A program made the position numbers and the translations under genes. The notes beneath the pieces were generated by a model. The model was not told the DNA's origin. It did not search any database and saw only the letters and a list, made by a program, of their open reading frames with translations. Positions 1 to 9,247 of a DNA stretch of 64,000 nt are shown in pieces; the stretch's first letter is position 1; every line of letters begins with the position of its first letter. The DNA comes from Buttiauxella gaviniae (GTDB lineage Bacteria; Pseudomonadota; Gammaproteobacteria; Enterobacterales; Enterobacteriaceae): contig NZ_JBFMVT010000002.1 of the NCBI RefSeq assembly GCF_040786275.1, positions 3,348,001-3,412,000 of the forward strand. Reading direction: 5' to 3'.

Positions 1-731
1 CGATGCCCATCGTCATCCCTTCCTATAACGGCGCGCGCAAACAGGCCAACCTAACGCCTTTGCTAGCCGTGCTGCTTAATCGACTCGGTTTTCCTGTCGT
101 GGTGCATGGCGTGAGCCACGATCCCTCGCGCGTATTGACCGAAACTATTTTTACGCTGATGGGCATTGAGCCGACGCTACATGCGGGCCAGGCGCAAGCC
201 AAACTTGATTCGCATCATCCGGTGTATATTCCAGTCAGCGCGCTTTGCCCCCCGATGGAAGATCAGCTCGCCATGCGCTGGCGTATGGGCGTGCGTAACA
301 GCGCGCACACGCTTGCCAAACTGGCGACGCCATTTGCAGAAGATGCGGCTCTGCGGCTTGCCAGCGTTTCCCACCCGGAGTATGTCCCGAAAGTGGCGAA
401 GTTCTTTGCAGACATCGGCGGGCGCGGCCTGCTAATGCATGGCACTGAAGGGGAAGTTTATGCCAACCCGCAGCGCTGCCCGCAGATTACGCTTATCGAT
501 AGCCAGGGTGCGCGCGTAGTAAGCGAGCGCCAGACGGAAGTCAGCGGCGATGAAATCATTTTGCCAGACGGAAAAGACCCGGAAGTCACCGCGCGTTGGA
601 TTGAACGGTGTGTGACAGGTGTTGAACCCATCCCACAATCATTAAGAACGCAAATGGCCTGCTGTCTGGTGGCTACGGGTGAAGTTGCGACGCTTGAAGA
701 GGGAGTGGCCCGCGTTAATCAGACATTCTGA
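1..731 (+). CDS. ybiB: YbiB, TrpD2-type glycosyltransferase-family protein (3' part, partial)
   Basis: This is the C-terminal 242 or so residues of a protein that begins before the window; E. coli YbiB is about 320 residues. It matches YbiB closely, including the stretches MPIVIPSYNGARKQANLTPL and MRWRMGVRNSAHTLAKLATP. YbiB belongs to the TrpD2 family, built like anthranilate phosphoribosyltransferase but reported to bind nucleic acid rather than make tryptophan; that role is family knowledge and cannot be tested here. In E. coli it follows dinG in a LexA-controlled operon, which lies outside the window. The stop is directly followed by the terminator of the convergent gene ybiJ. Confidence 0.9.
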   Translation, partial: MPIVIPSYNGARKQANLTPLLAVLLNRLGFPVVVHGVSHDPSRVLTETIFTLMGIEPTLHAGQAQAKLDSHHPVYIPVSALCPPMEDQLAMRWRMGVRNSAHTLAKLATPFAEDAALRLASVSHPEYVPKVAKFFADIGGRGLLMHGTEGEVYANPQRCPQITLIDSQGARVVSERQTEVSGDEIILPDGKDPEVTARWIERCVTGVEPIPQSLRTQMACCLVATGEVATLEEGVARVNQTF

Positions 732-741
732 TTAAAAAGGG

Positions 742-772
742 CAAAAAAATACCCGCGGTAATTGGCCGCGGG
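742..772 (-). terminator. Rho-independent terminator of ybiJ
   Basis: A perfect 7-bp GC stem (752-758 pairs with 766-772, CCCGCGG/CCGCGGG, loop of seven) is followed, reading the minus strand, by a run of seven T. It lies 80 bp beyond the ybiJ stop. The plus strand has no T-run after the stem, so it serves the minus strand only. Confidence 0.8.
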
Positions 773-851
773 CAACAAGGGGTACAACGGAGTGAAACAG
801 GGTGGAGCAGAGCTCCAATATGAGGGTTAAATCAAGGCAATACAGCAGGAA

Positions 852-1112
852 TTACTTATAGATAACTGCAGTACCGCTCATTTTGCCGTTAGTGTTAGCA
901 GAAGTGATTGAATAGGCTTTTGCGCCCGCAGCTTGTGCTTTATCAGCCAGTTTTGCTTCCAGACCGTCCAGTGTTGTTGCGCCGTCCGCAGAAACCACAC
1001 CCACTTTATTTAAGTTCTGAGCTTGAGATGGGCTGATGGATTGTGCAGCAAAAGCACCGAAAGAAAGAGTAGAAAGGGCGATGGCGGCTACAGCATATTT
1101 GATGGTTTTCAT
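852..1112 (-). CDS. ybiJ: YbiJ, small secreted DUF1471 (YhcN-family) protein
   Basis: An 86-residue protein with a signal peptide (residues 1-22, ending AFA) and a mature DUF1471 domain ending GTAVIYK. It is nearly the same length and sequence as E. coli YbiJ (start MKTIKYAVAAIALSTLSFG). DUF1471 proteins are small periplasmic proteins linked to stress, acid and biofilm responses; the biochemical role is unknown. The ATG has GAGAAA 7-8 bases upstream. A perfect-looking CRP site lies 57 bp upstream of the start. It is followed by a clear terminator, so it is probably a single-gene transcript. Confidence 0.92.
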   Translation of the reverse strand: MKTIKYAVAAIALSTLSFGAFAAQSISPSQAQNLNKVGVVSADGATTLDGLEAKLADKAQAAGAKAYSITSANTNGKMSGTAVIYK

Positions 1113-1161
1113 AGTTAATTTCTCGCAGGTTATTCTGTTTAAGGTGACGTTGTTGCGTCGA

Positions 1162-1177
1162 TGTGATTATGGTCACA
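1162..1177 (-). promoter_or_regulatory. CRP (cAMP receptor protein) binding site upstream of ybiJ
   Basis: TGTGA-N6-TCACA with both half-sites exactly at consensus (TGTGATTATGGTCACA), centred 57 bp before the ybiJ start codon. The spacing would suit activation near -41 if transcription begins about 15-20 bases before the ATG. No strong -10 was recognised, so the promoter position is inferred. ybiJ is the nearest gene oriented away from it. Confidence 0.65.
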
Positions 1178-1424
1178 CTTTTAAGCAGAAGAATAAATCG
1201 AATAGAATTGACCGCCTTATTCAAAATTTTTGACGTTAAGTTAAATCATTGAAATAAGTGATGATTAGTGAGCGAATTATCAATCTGGTTTCTGGTTTGG
1301 CTATGCCGCTTCGTTTTTCGCATCTTTTGCTACACTTTTTGCCATCGCTGGTCTGCTCTGATCTGCAATCGCTTGCGCGCTCTTTTTAGCCTGTTCTGCT
1401 CATTTAAGCTTTTATAACGCACAA

Positions 1425-1456
1425 TAAAATAACGGCTTCCTGTAGAGGAAACCGTT
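1425..1456 (-). terminator. Possible terminator of mcbA
   Basis: An imperfect 10-bp stem (AACGGCTTCC / GGAAACCGTT, one C-A mismatch, loop of six) lies 33 bp after the mcbA stop and is followed on the minus strand by ATTTTATTG. The T-run is short, so it may only be partly effective. Confidence 0.45.
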
Positions 1457-1488
1457 ATGACAAATACCCGGGAAATAGACTTTTGAGA

Positions 1489-1749
1489 CTATTTATAAAT
1501 AGTCGCGGTGCCGAACATTTTGTTTTCACCGCTAGCAGAGTTAACAACAAAACCTTTTGCACCTTCTTGTTTCGCTTTTTCTCCAAGCTTGGTTTGCAGA
1601 TCGTCAAGGTTTGCCGCGCCAGTAACAGAAACGGTGCCTGCAGGGCGGAGCTGACCGGTGTTGGTGTCAGTCAATTCTTGAGCTGCCATGGTAGCAAACG
1701 GTAATGCTGCAAGAGTGACAACCGCAGAAAAATACAGCAATTTTTTCAT
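1489..1749 (-). CDS. mcbA: McbA, small secreted DUF1471 protein
   Basis: An 86-residue protein with a signal peptide (about residues 1-22, ending MAA) and a DUF1471 domain. Segments TGQLRPAGTVS and MFGTATIYK match E. coli McbA (YbiM), which is also the upstream neighbour of rlmF there. McbA is reported to influence colanic acid and mucoidy and to be repressed by McbR. The ATG at 1749 was chosen over an in-frame GTG two codons upstream because AGGA stands 7 bases before it and the resulting length equals McbA. It is a distant paralogue of ybiJ next door; naming it YahO-like would be the alternative. Confidence 0.82.
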   Translation of the reverse strand: MKKLLYFSAVVTLAALPFATMAAQELTDTNTGQLRPAGTVSVTGAANLDDLQTKLGEKAKQEGAKGFVVNSASGENKMFGTATIYK

Positions 1750-1927
1750 AATCACATCCTCATCACTTTGGGGGCTGATTTAAACAATCATCAGCACTAA
1801 AAGTGTAGGTGTATTGTGATAATTAAAAGCCGCAAAAAATTGACTGACTTATGCTCATTTTTTGAACAACATTACTTGACGAAAATCTTACAAATCATAG
1901 AGATACAGGCTTATGATTTTGCTGATT

Positions 1928-2554
1928 TTATCGTGCGTCAGGGCGAATTAAATCGAAGCGATGGGCTTCATCAATGGTGTAATAAGCGGATGGACCGCCC
2001 GCTCTTAACACCGGTTTTGCCAGCGCAGTCTGGTAAATGCCGTCTTTAAGCAGCGTTTCATCAATGTGTACCGCGACCACTTCGCCTAAAACCAGCCAGG
2101 TATCAATAGCGTTTCCGTCGGCTCCTGTGAGCTGAATACACTGAGAGAGGCGACATTCAAAATTGACCGGGCTTTCCGCCACCAGGCTCGCTTTGACTTT
2201 GCGACCGGCCACGGGCGTTAATCCGGCGCGGGCAAATTCATCTTGACCACGCGGGAGGGAAGCGGAGGTTTCATTCATTTGCTCTGCCAGCTCACGCGTG
2301 GTGAGGTTCCAGACAAACTCCTTCGTCTCAAGAATATTTTGTACGCTGTCTTTCCAGCCGCTGCTGGCGAAGCCAATAATTGGCGGGCGATAATTAAAGC
2401 AGTTAAAAAAACTGTACGGGGCCAGATTACGGTTTCCCTGCATATCGTATGAGGCAATCCAGCCGATAGGACGTGGGCCGATGATGGCGTTGAGCGGGTC
2501 ATGTGGCAAACCGTGCCCATCGGCAGGTTCGTAGTAATATCTTTTCGCGGACAT
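1928..2554 (-). CDS. Flavin reductase-like (FMN-binding split-barrel) protein
   Basis: 208 residues of the flavin reductase-like domain family. The N-terminal PRPIGWIASYDMQGNRNLAPYSFFN is the typical FMN-binding start of this fold, followed by IIGFASS and KDSVQNILETKEFVWNL. Such proteins bind FMN; some reduce flavin with NAD(P)H for a partner oxygenase, others have unknown substrates. No partner monooxygenase is nearby, so the substrate is unknown. AGAGG stands 5 bases before the ATG. E. coli has no such gene here; it lies between mcbA and the divergent rlmF and is probably transcribed alone. Composition is like its neighbours. Confidence 0.8.
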   Translation of the reverse strand: MSAKRYYYEPADGHGLPHDPLNAIIGPRPIGWIASYDMQGNRNLAPYSFFNCFNYRPPIIGFASSGWKDSVQNILETKEFVWNLTTRELAEQMNETSASLPRGQDEFARAGLTPVAGRKVKASLVAESPVNFECRLSQCIQLTGADGNAIDTWLVLGEVVAVHIDETLLKDGIYQTALAKPVLRAGGPSAYYTIDEAHRFDLIRPDAR

Positions 2555-2646
2555 AAAACCTCTGCTTCAGTGGTGAAATTGGCGCGGTGTATTTACCCCG
2601 CAGCCTTCACAGAGTATCTTACGCGCCCACACAAGGAGAAGCCGCA

Positions 2647-3588
2647 ATGAAAACCCCAGCCACCACTAAACCGGGTCTGCACCCCCGAAACCGCCATCGT
2701 AACCGTTATGATTTCCCGGCGCTGACGCAAAGTAGCCCGGCGCTTAGCGCGTTTTTACGCCACGGTCCGCATGGCGATACCACGGTTGATTTTGCCGACC
2801 CTTTAGCGGTGAAAGCGCTGAATCAGGCGTTGTTGGCGCATTTCTATGGTGTGCAGCAGTGGGATATTCCAGAAGGTTTTCTTTGCCCTCCGGTGCCAGG
2901 GCGCGCCGATTATATTCACCATCTGGCCGATTTGCTGGCGGAAGGTAACGATGGCGTGGTGCCTTCTCAGGCTTCAGTCCTGGATGTGGGTGTTGGCGCG
3001 AACTGTATTTATCCGTTAATCGGGCAGCATGAATACGGCTGGCGTTTTACCGGCACCGATGTGGATGCCGAAGCCTTGCGTAACGCAACGGCAATTATTG
3101 ACGCAAACCCCGGGCTTTCACGCCTGATTCGTCTGCGTCGTCAGAAAACGCCGACCGCGATTTTGCCAGGTGTGATTCATAAGAATGAAATGTTTGATGC
3201 CACCCTTTGCAACCCGCCTTTCCATGACTCCGCGCAGGCAGCACGCAGCGGTAGCGAGCGTAAACGCGTGAATCTGGGCCAGGATAAGAACGGGGCATTG
3301 AACTTCGGTGGGCGCGAGCAAGAGTTGTGGTGTGAAGGAGGCGAAGTCGCTTTCGTTAGCCAAATGGCAAACGAGAGCAAAGCATTTGGCCGCCAGGTGC
3401 AATGGTTTACTTCCCTGGTTTCACGCGGGGAAAACTTGCCGCTGATTTATCGTGTGCTGCAGGAAGCGGGCGTGGAGAAGGTGGTGAAGAAAGAGATGGC
3501 CCAGGGGCAGAAACAGAGCCGTTTCATTGCCTGGACCTTTATGAACGACGCACAACGCGCTCGTTGGGCCGCTACGCGTTATAAATAA
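2647..3588 (+). CDS. rlmF: RlmF, 23S rRNA (adenine-1618-N6) methyltransferase
   Basis: A 313-residue SAM-dependent methyltransferase (YbiN). E. coli RlmF makes m6A1618 in 23S rRNA. The SAM-binding motif [14 protein letters not shown] is followed by the catalytic N6-adenine motif NPPFHDS, then [16 protein letters not shown] and the C-terminal [18 protein letters not shown], all conserved in RlmF. The ATG at 2647 has AAGGAG 7-8 bases upstream; an earlier in-frame start at 2587 lacks both homology and a ribosome site. It is convergent with ybiO, leaving almost no gap. Confidence 0.95.
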   Translation: MKTPATTKPGLHPRNRHRNRYDFPALTQSSPALSAFLRHGPHGDTTVDFADPLAVKALNQALLAHFYGVQQWDIPEGFLCPPVPGRADYIHHLADLLAEGNDGVVPSQASVLDVGVGANCIYPLIGQHEYGWRFTGTDVDAEALRNATAIIDANPGLSRLIRLRRQKTPTAILPGVIHKNEMFDATLCNPPFHDSAQAARSGSERKRVNLGQDKNGALNFGGREQELWCEGGEVAFVSQMANESKAFGRQVQWFTSLVSRGENLPLIYRVLQEAGVEKVVKKEMAQGQKQSRFIAWTFMNDAQRARWAATRYK

Positions 3589-5844
3589 TTATATGCCAGG
3601 GTTCGCCGGTGGCAGCGTGCCCGCTGCTGCCTGTGAGTCCTGAAGCGCCTGAGCGGCATCCGCACCGGGCTGCATCACCTGCACCGTTTGTACCGGCGGC
3701 CGAATCCCTGCGGCATCGAAGTGTTTTTTTACCATCCCATCCAATGCGAACCGCACTGACCACTGTTTTAACGGCTGAGTGGTGAATGAAACTCGCACCG
3801 TAAACGCCTGGTTAGTTAGCCCGACGATGCCTGCAAACGACGGTTCGCCAATCACCAGCTTGCGGATATCCTCTTGCTCCATCAATTCCGATACCGCTTC
3901 TTTCAGAATGCGGTTAGCTCTATCCACATCTTCCTGCCTGTCCACATCGTAGTTCGCCACAAACGACCCAATACCGCGCACAAAGTTTGCGAAGGTGGTG
4001 ATCGATGACCACGGAATTATGTGATAAGCCCCGGTGTCCTGACGCACGCCCACCGAACGAATAGACATGCGCTCAACGCTCCCGGTAATCGGCCCGATAG
4101 TGACTAAATCTCCGGTATTCATGCCATTCTCAAACTGGATAAAGACGCCGGTAATAATATCTTTCACCAGGGTTTGCGACCCAAAGCTGATGGCTAACCC
4201 CAGCGCGCCCGCCCCGGCCAGTAACGGCGCAATATTAACGCCAATTTCCGAAAGCAAAATCATTATGGTAATCGTACTTATCACCACCGCCAGCGCGTTA
4301 CGGAATAAAGTAAGCAGCGTACGGGTACGCGCGCTGGGCATCGGGCGGCCATGAATATCAGATGCCAGACGGTTTTCAATCAGGCTTGCCAGCAGGGTCC
4401 AGCCGACGGCTGAGAAGAGCAGAATCAGAACGATGCGGATCAGTATGTCGATGGTTTTCTCGCCGGTATCGTTCGCAATCCACCCCCATAAATCAAACAA
4501 ACCCCAGGCGTTGAGCAGCAGCATCACCGCGATGCAGACCGTCAGGATCCGCGCGAGCTTTAACGCCGCAGAAATCCAGCCGTTAAGGCGCTTTTGCAGT
4601 TCGGGGTAATTACGCTGCACTTGAGGTGAAAGGGAGATAGTTTTCGCCAACCAACGCGAAAGCATTCCCGAAATAAATGCGGCAATGCTGATAATCGCAA
4701 GACTGTGCAGCGAAGCGGCCATCATCAATTTCAGGCTGTTAGCCGGGTCAAAAAGCGAGAAGAAAAACAGAACGATAAAATAGGCGCTCGCCAGCCAGTG
4801 CCAGACCAGGGCGAAAGCCCGAATAAACAGGCTGAAAAAGGCCATCGAGCGGTCGGCTAACTGAATCAGACTCTGCTGAATAGGGCGCTTATTATGGAAA
4901 ATCAGATACAGCGCCCAGAGCGTAATGCACAGCATAATCACGACGTTGGCAATGGCCCCCACCTGGACGTTCACCTGGTTTGAGATAATCGGTACCGCCA
5001 CCAGAAGGCCGTACCCAATCAGGCTGCTTAATCCGGCGAGGCGGAAATTCCAGTATCGGGCACTTTGGTCGGTCACCGGGAATGGGCGTAGATCAGGGAA
5101 ACGTGGGCAGAAAATCAATCGCAATATCGCTTTGAAAAATTCGATAAGCGCAAAAGCGTTGAGGAATAACCCTTGTTGACGGGCGATGGTGCGGTTTCCG
5201 GCGTTCATCATATCGCTGAAAATTTGCCCGACGAAAATCGTCAACGCCAGTAACAGCAAATCAATAATAAATGCCCCGATAATCATTAGCGGCAAATGGA
5301 ACCAGCTTGAACGGTCGCGATTCTTTTTGCGCCCCCATTTTCCCATGCGTGACCAGACCGGCGTCATACAGGCGCGAACCGCCAGATAGAAGGCGAAAAC
5401 GCTGACCACGAGCATCGTGAAATGTGTCAGGGCGTTATAGAAGGTTTGGGGATTAAACGCTTTGTGCGGGGCGTTGGTGATGTTCCGGTGCAGTTGAGCG
5501 AAACGCTGCGCCAGTTCACCCCCGTAATGGCGGCTCACGTCGGTCACGTTTTCGAGAACCGTTTTGTCCTCGCTGAGTTGCTCCGGAGGAACAATGGCGG
5601 GTACCGGTTCTGGCGGCGGCGTGGCGGCCACTTTGCGCAATTGATCAATCAGTTCGTTACGCGACTGCGAGTTATCCAGTACATCTGCCAGTGCCGAATA
5701 GGCTTTCTTTTTTTCTTCAAGATTAGGTTCAGCGGGTGGAGTGGTGGCGTTTTGGGTAGACGTTGCGGCTACAGCGGCGGGAAGCGTCACCGCTTGGGTT
5801 TGAAAGCTAAGCAGGCTGCATAGCAGTAACAGGATCCACGGCAC
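3589..5844 (-). CDS. ybiO: YbiO (MscM), moderate-conductance mechanosensitive channel
   Basis: A 751-residue MscS-superfamily channel of the inner membrane that opens on hypo-osmotic shock. It has a signal peptide (about 1-18), a periplasmic N-terminal part to about residue 140, then roughly ten membrane segments. The last carries the MscS pore motif AGAGALGLAISFGSQ near 542-556, followed by the cytoplasmic beta domain (GDLVTIGPITGSVE). The C-terminal tail is Ala/Pro-rich. The start codon is GTG, supported by GGAGGA six bases upstream and by alignment to E. coli YbiO. The stop abuts the convergent rlmF stop. Confidence 0.94.
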   Translation of the reverse strand: MPWILLLLCSLLSFQTQAVTLPAAVAATSTQNATTPPAEPNLEEKKKAYSALADVLDNSQSRNELIDQLRKVAATPPPEPVPAIVPPEQLSEDKTVLENVTDVSRHYGGELAQRFAQLHRNITNAPHKAFNPQTFYNALTHFTMLVVSVFAFYLAVRACMTPVWSRMGKWGRKKNRDRSSWFHLPLMIIGAFIIDLLLLALTIFVGQIFSDMMNAGNRTIARQQGLFLNAFALIEFFKAILRLIFCPRFPDLRPFPVTDQSARYWNFRLAGLSSLIGYGLLVAVPIISNQVNVQVGAIANVVIMLCITLWALYLIFHNKRPIQQSLIQLADRSMAFFSLFIRAFALVWHWLASAYFIVLFFFSLFDPANSLKLMMAASLHSLAIISIAAFISGMLSRWLAKTISLSPQVQRNYPELQKRLNGWISAALKLARILTVCIAVMLLLNAWGLFDLWGWIANDTGEKTIDILIRIVLILLFSAVGWTLLASLIENRLASDIHGRPMPSARTRTLLTLFRNALAVVISTITIMILLSEIGVNIAPLLAGAGALGLAISFGSQTLVKDIITGVFIQFENGMNTGDLVTIGPITGSVERMSIRSVGVRQDTGAYHIIPWSSITTFANFVRGIGSFVANYDVDRQEDVDRANRILKEAVSELMEQEDIRKLVIGEPSFAGIVGLTNQAFTVRVSFTTQPLKQWSVRFALDGMVKKHFDAAGIRPPVQTVQVMQPGADAAQALQDSQAAAGTLPPANPGI

Positions 5845-5939
5845 GGCGCTCCTCCAGGCTGAGAAAGTCAGGCAAAGAGATAAGTATAGAGAGTTGGGCG
5901 CGGCGGGCAGGAAAACGGGAATTATCTGGTAATGCGGAA

Positions 5940-6035
5940 TGTTATGTCGGGTGGCGCTGCGCTTACCCTAGCTACAGAAAATACGACACAGGGCTGTTCG
6001 TAGGGCAGATAAGCGTAGCGCCATCTACCCAAAGG
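5940..6035. repeat. REP-like (BIME) palindromic elements
   Basis: Between ybiO and glnQ, a motif of the type GTAGGGCAGATAAGCGTAGC (about 6000-6031, ending in gcgccatctaccc) is preceded by an inverted, shorter copy (about 5945-5970, gtcgggtggcgctgcgctta). The layout and the gcgtagcgccatc core match paired REP units of enterobacteria. They lie 3' to glnQ and could stabilise the glnHPQ mRNA. Confidence 0.6.
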
Positions 6036-6059
6036 CAGTGGCGCTATGCTCAAACTAAA

Positions 6060-6782
6060 TTACGAAACGTGCTGCAAGAATTCTTGCAAACGCTGACTTG
6101 GTGGGTTCTCAATCAGCTCTTGTGGATTGCCATCTTCAGCGATGCGGCCTTTATCAATGAAGATCAGGCGCGAGGCAACTTTGGCGGCAAAGCCCACTTC
6201 GTGCGTCACGATAACCATCGTCATGCCTTCTTCGGCCAGATCCTGCATAACCTTCAATACTTCGTGGCGCAGTTCCGGGTCGAGGGCTGAGGTTGGCTCA
6301 TCAAACAGCATCATTTTCGGTTTAACCGCCAATGCACGGGCAATCGCCACACGCTGTTGCTGACCACCGGAGAGTTCTGACGGATAGTGGTGCGCACGTT
6401 CGGCAAGACCCACTTTCGCCAGCAACTCTTTCGCCAGTTGATCGGCAGCCTCTTTCTTCAGGCCACGGACACGAATCGGCCCAAAGGCGACGTTTTCCAG
6501 TGCGGTCAGGTGCGGGAACAGGTAGAACTGCTGGAACACCATGCCTGCTTCCTGACGAATCAGGCGCTCATCGACTTTCGGGTCGTTTACTTTCAGCCCG
6601 TCAACAAACAGGTCACCGCTGGTGATGTCTTCAAGCTTGTTGATGCAGCGCAGCAGCGTAGATTTACCGGAACCGGATGGCCCGATAATAACCACCACTT
6701 CGCCCTGTTTAATGTCGAGGTCGATATTGTGCAGCACCTGGGTTTTGCCGAAGTGCTTAGAAACGTTTTTAAATTCAATCAC
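6060..6782 (-). CDS. glnQ: GlnQ, glutamine ABC transporter ATPase
   Basis: A 240-residue ABC ATPase, the same length as E. coli GlnQ and nearly identical. Walker [10 protein letters not shown] at residues 34-42, Q-loop [13 protein letters not shown], signature LSGGQQQR near 138, Walker [12 protein letters not shown] near 160, and the switch histidine in IVTHEVGF. It energises glutamine import with GlnP and GlnH at the inner membrane. Its start overlaps the glnP stop by 4 bases, giving translational coupling. Confidence 0.97.
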   Translation of the reverse strand: MIEFKNVSKHFGKTQVLHNIDLDIKQGEVVVIIGPSGSGKSTLLRCINKLEDITSGDLFVDGLKVNDPKVDERLIRQEAGMVFQQFYLFPHLTALENVAFGPIRVRGLKKEAADQLAKELLAKVGLAERAHHYPSELSGGQQQRVAIARALAVKPKMMLFDEPTSALDPELRHEVLKVMQDLAEEGMTMVIVTHEVGFAAKVASRLIFIDKGRIAEDGNPQELIENPPSQRLQEFLQHVS

Positions 6783-7438
6783 AGGATTTTCATCCTTCTT
6801 TCAAGGCGACGCAGCACGAAGCTCAGCACCAAAGTAATAATCAGATAGAAGACCGCAACGGCGCTCCAAATCTCCAGCGCACGGAAGTTACCGGCAATAA
6901 TCTCTTGCCCTTGACGGGTCAACTCAGCCACACCGATGACGATGAACAGCGAGGTATCTTTAATGCTGATAATCCACTGGTTACCCAATGGCGGCAGCAT
7001 ACGACGCAGCGCCAGCGGCATAATCACATGGCGAATGGTTTCGCGTTTAGACAAACCGAGCGCCAGACCTGCTTCCTGAAAACCTTTATGAATCGACAGC
7101 ACGGCGCCGCGGGTAATTTCCGCAATGTAGGCACCTGAGTTGATCATAATCGTCACGACAGCGGCGGTGAACGGGTCGATGCGCAAGTCAGGGATTGCCA
7201 TCGGCAATGCGAAGTAAATAAACATCACCTGTACGACAATCGGCGTACCGCGAATGACTTCGATGAACACTAATGCGATGTGGTTGGCAATCCAGCCGCC
7301 GTAAGTACGGGCGAAGCCAGCTACTAAGCCAATGATCAGGCCGCCAAACAAGCCAATGACTGAAATTAGCAGCGTCATTTTGGCGCCTTCAATCAAAAGC
7401 GGGATTGCAGGCCAGATGGCACTCCAGTCGAACTCCAT
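6779..7438 (-). CDS. glnP: GlnP, glutamine ABC transporter permease
   Basis: A 219-residue permease of the His/Glu/Gln/Arg/opine three-TM family. About five hydrophobic segments; the conserved permease loop [29 protein letters not shown] near 140-170 contacts the ATPase. It forms the membrane channel for glutamine with GlnQ. It follows glnH after an 85-bp gap holding a stem-loop and overlaps glnQ. Confidence 0.96.
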   Translation of the reverse strand: MEFDWSAIWPAIPLLIEGAKMTLLISVIGLFGGLIIGLVAGFARTYGGWIANHIALVFIEVIRGTPIVVQVMFIYFALPMAIPDLRIDPFTAAVVTIMINSGAYIAEITRGAVLSIHKGFQEAGLALGLSKRETIRHVIMPLALRRMLPPLGNQWIISIKDTSLFIVIGVAELTRQGQEIIAGNFRALEIWSAVAVFYLIITLVLSFVLRRLERRMKIL

Positions 7439-7464
7439 GATTAATTCCTATTGTGTACCGTGGT

Positions 7465-7493
7465 TCAAAAATAGCAGGGGCGAAAGCCGCCCC
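7465..7493 (-). terminator. Intercistronic stem-loop / attenuator between glnH and glnP
   Basis: A GC stem (7477-7482 pairs with 7488-7493, GGGGCG/CGCCCC) followed on the minus strand by TGCTATTTTTG. It lies just after glnH in the glnHPQ transcript. Such structures commonly let the binding protein be made in excess of the membrane parts; that role is inferred from position. Confidence 0.5.
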
Positions 7494-7523
7494 CGAGGTC
7501 TTACTTAAATCATTTTAGATTTA

Positions 7524-8318
<795 letters not shown>

Positions 8319-8322
8319 CTAC

Positions 8323-8340
8323 ATGAAAAAATCATGCCAA
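8323..8340 (-). promoter_or_regulatory. Sigma-54 promoter of glnHPQ (glnHp2-like)
   Basis: Minus-strand TTGGCATGATTTTTTCAT: a good -24 TTGGCA followed at the right distance by TTTTTTCA, where the -12 element lacks the usual GC. E. coli glnHp2 is known to have the same kind of weak -12 box and to need NtrC and IHF. It stands about 53 bp before the glnH ATG with NtrC sites upstream. Confidence 0.7.
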
Positions 8341-8382
8341 CTTTTCAACTTACTGTTTTGCAAGGATGTGAATATGTAACAT

Positions 8383-8441
8383 TGCACAATAATGGTTGCA
8401 AGCCTGTTGCGATGCACTGTTATGGTGCCCAGTTTTGGTGC
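8383..8441 (-). promoter_or_regulatory. NtrC binding sites upstream of glnH
   Basis: Two clear NtrC-type palindromes: 8383-8400 (TGCACAATAATGGTTGCA) and 8413-8428 (TGCACTGTTATGGTGC). A third, weaker half-overlapping copy ends at about 8441 (ttttggtgcg). They lie about 45-100 bp upstream of the sigma-54 promoter, the usual enhancer position. This indicates induction under nitrogen limitation. Confidence 0.7.
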
Positions 8442-8589
8442 GTGATTTTAGAGGGGAACCCGGAGAGTAGTTTTACCGCAGATTAAGGCGATAAAACAAT
8501 CGTCTGTTAACGATTGTGTGAAGTGATTATTACAAATGAGTAACTTGTGCGCTAAGGATAAACAATTTAATGCGCTAAAAGAGTGCAGT

Positions 8590-8612
8590 CACCCTCCCTA
8601 AACGGGAGGGTG
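8590..8612 (-). terminator. Terminator of dps
   Basis: A perfect 9-bp stem CACCCTCCC / GGGAGGGTG with a five-base loop lies 20 bp after the dps stop. On the minus strand a TTTT appears about ten bases after the stem, so the hairpin is strong and the T-run weak. It separates dps from glnH. Confidence 0.7.
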
Positions 8613-8632
8613 TGATAACAAGCTGCTAGCAA

Positions 8633-9223
<591 letters not shown>

Positions 9224-9247
9224 CTATCAGACAAATAGCTATAAAAG

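Larger units (their letters stand above)
1113..1488. other. ybiJ-mcbA intergenic region, 376 bp
   Basis: No coding sequence was recognised. The ybiJ-proximal part holds the CRP site. The mcbA-proximal part holds an imperfect stem-loop (1431-1440 with 1447-1456, one mismatch). The middle, about 1180-1425, shows nothing recognisable. In E. coli the ybiI, ybiX and fiu genes lie between these two neighbours. Confidence 0.6.
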
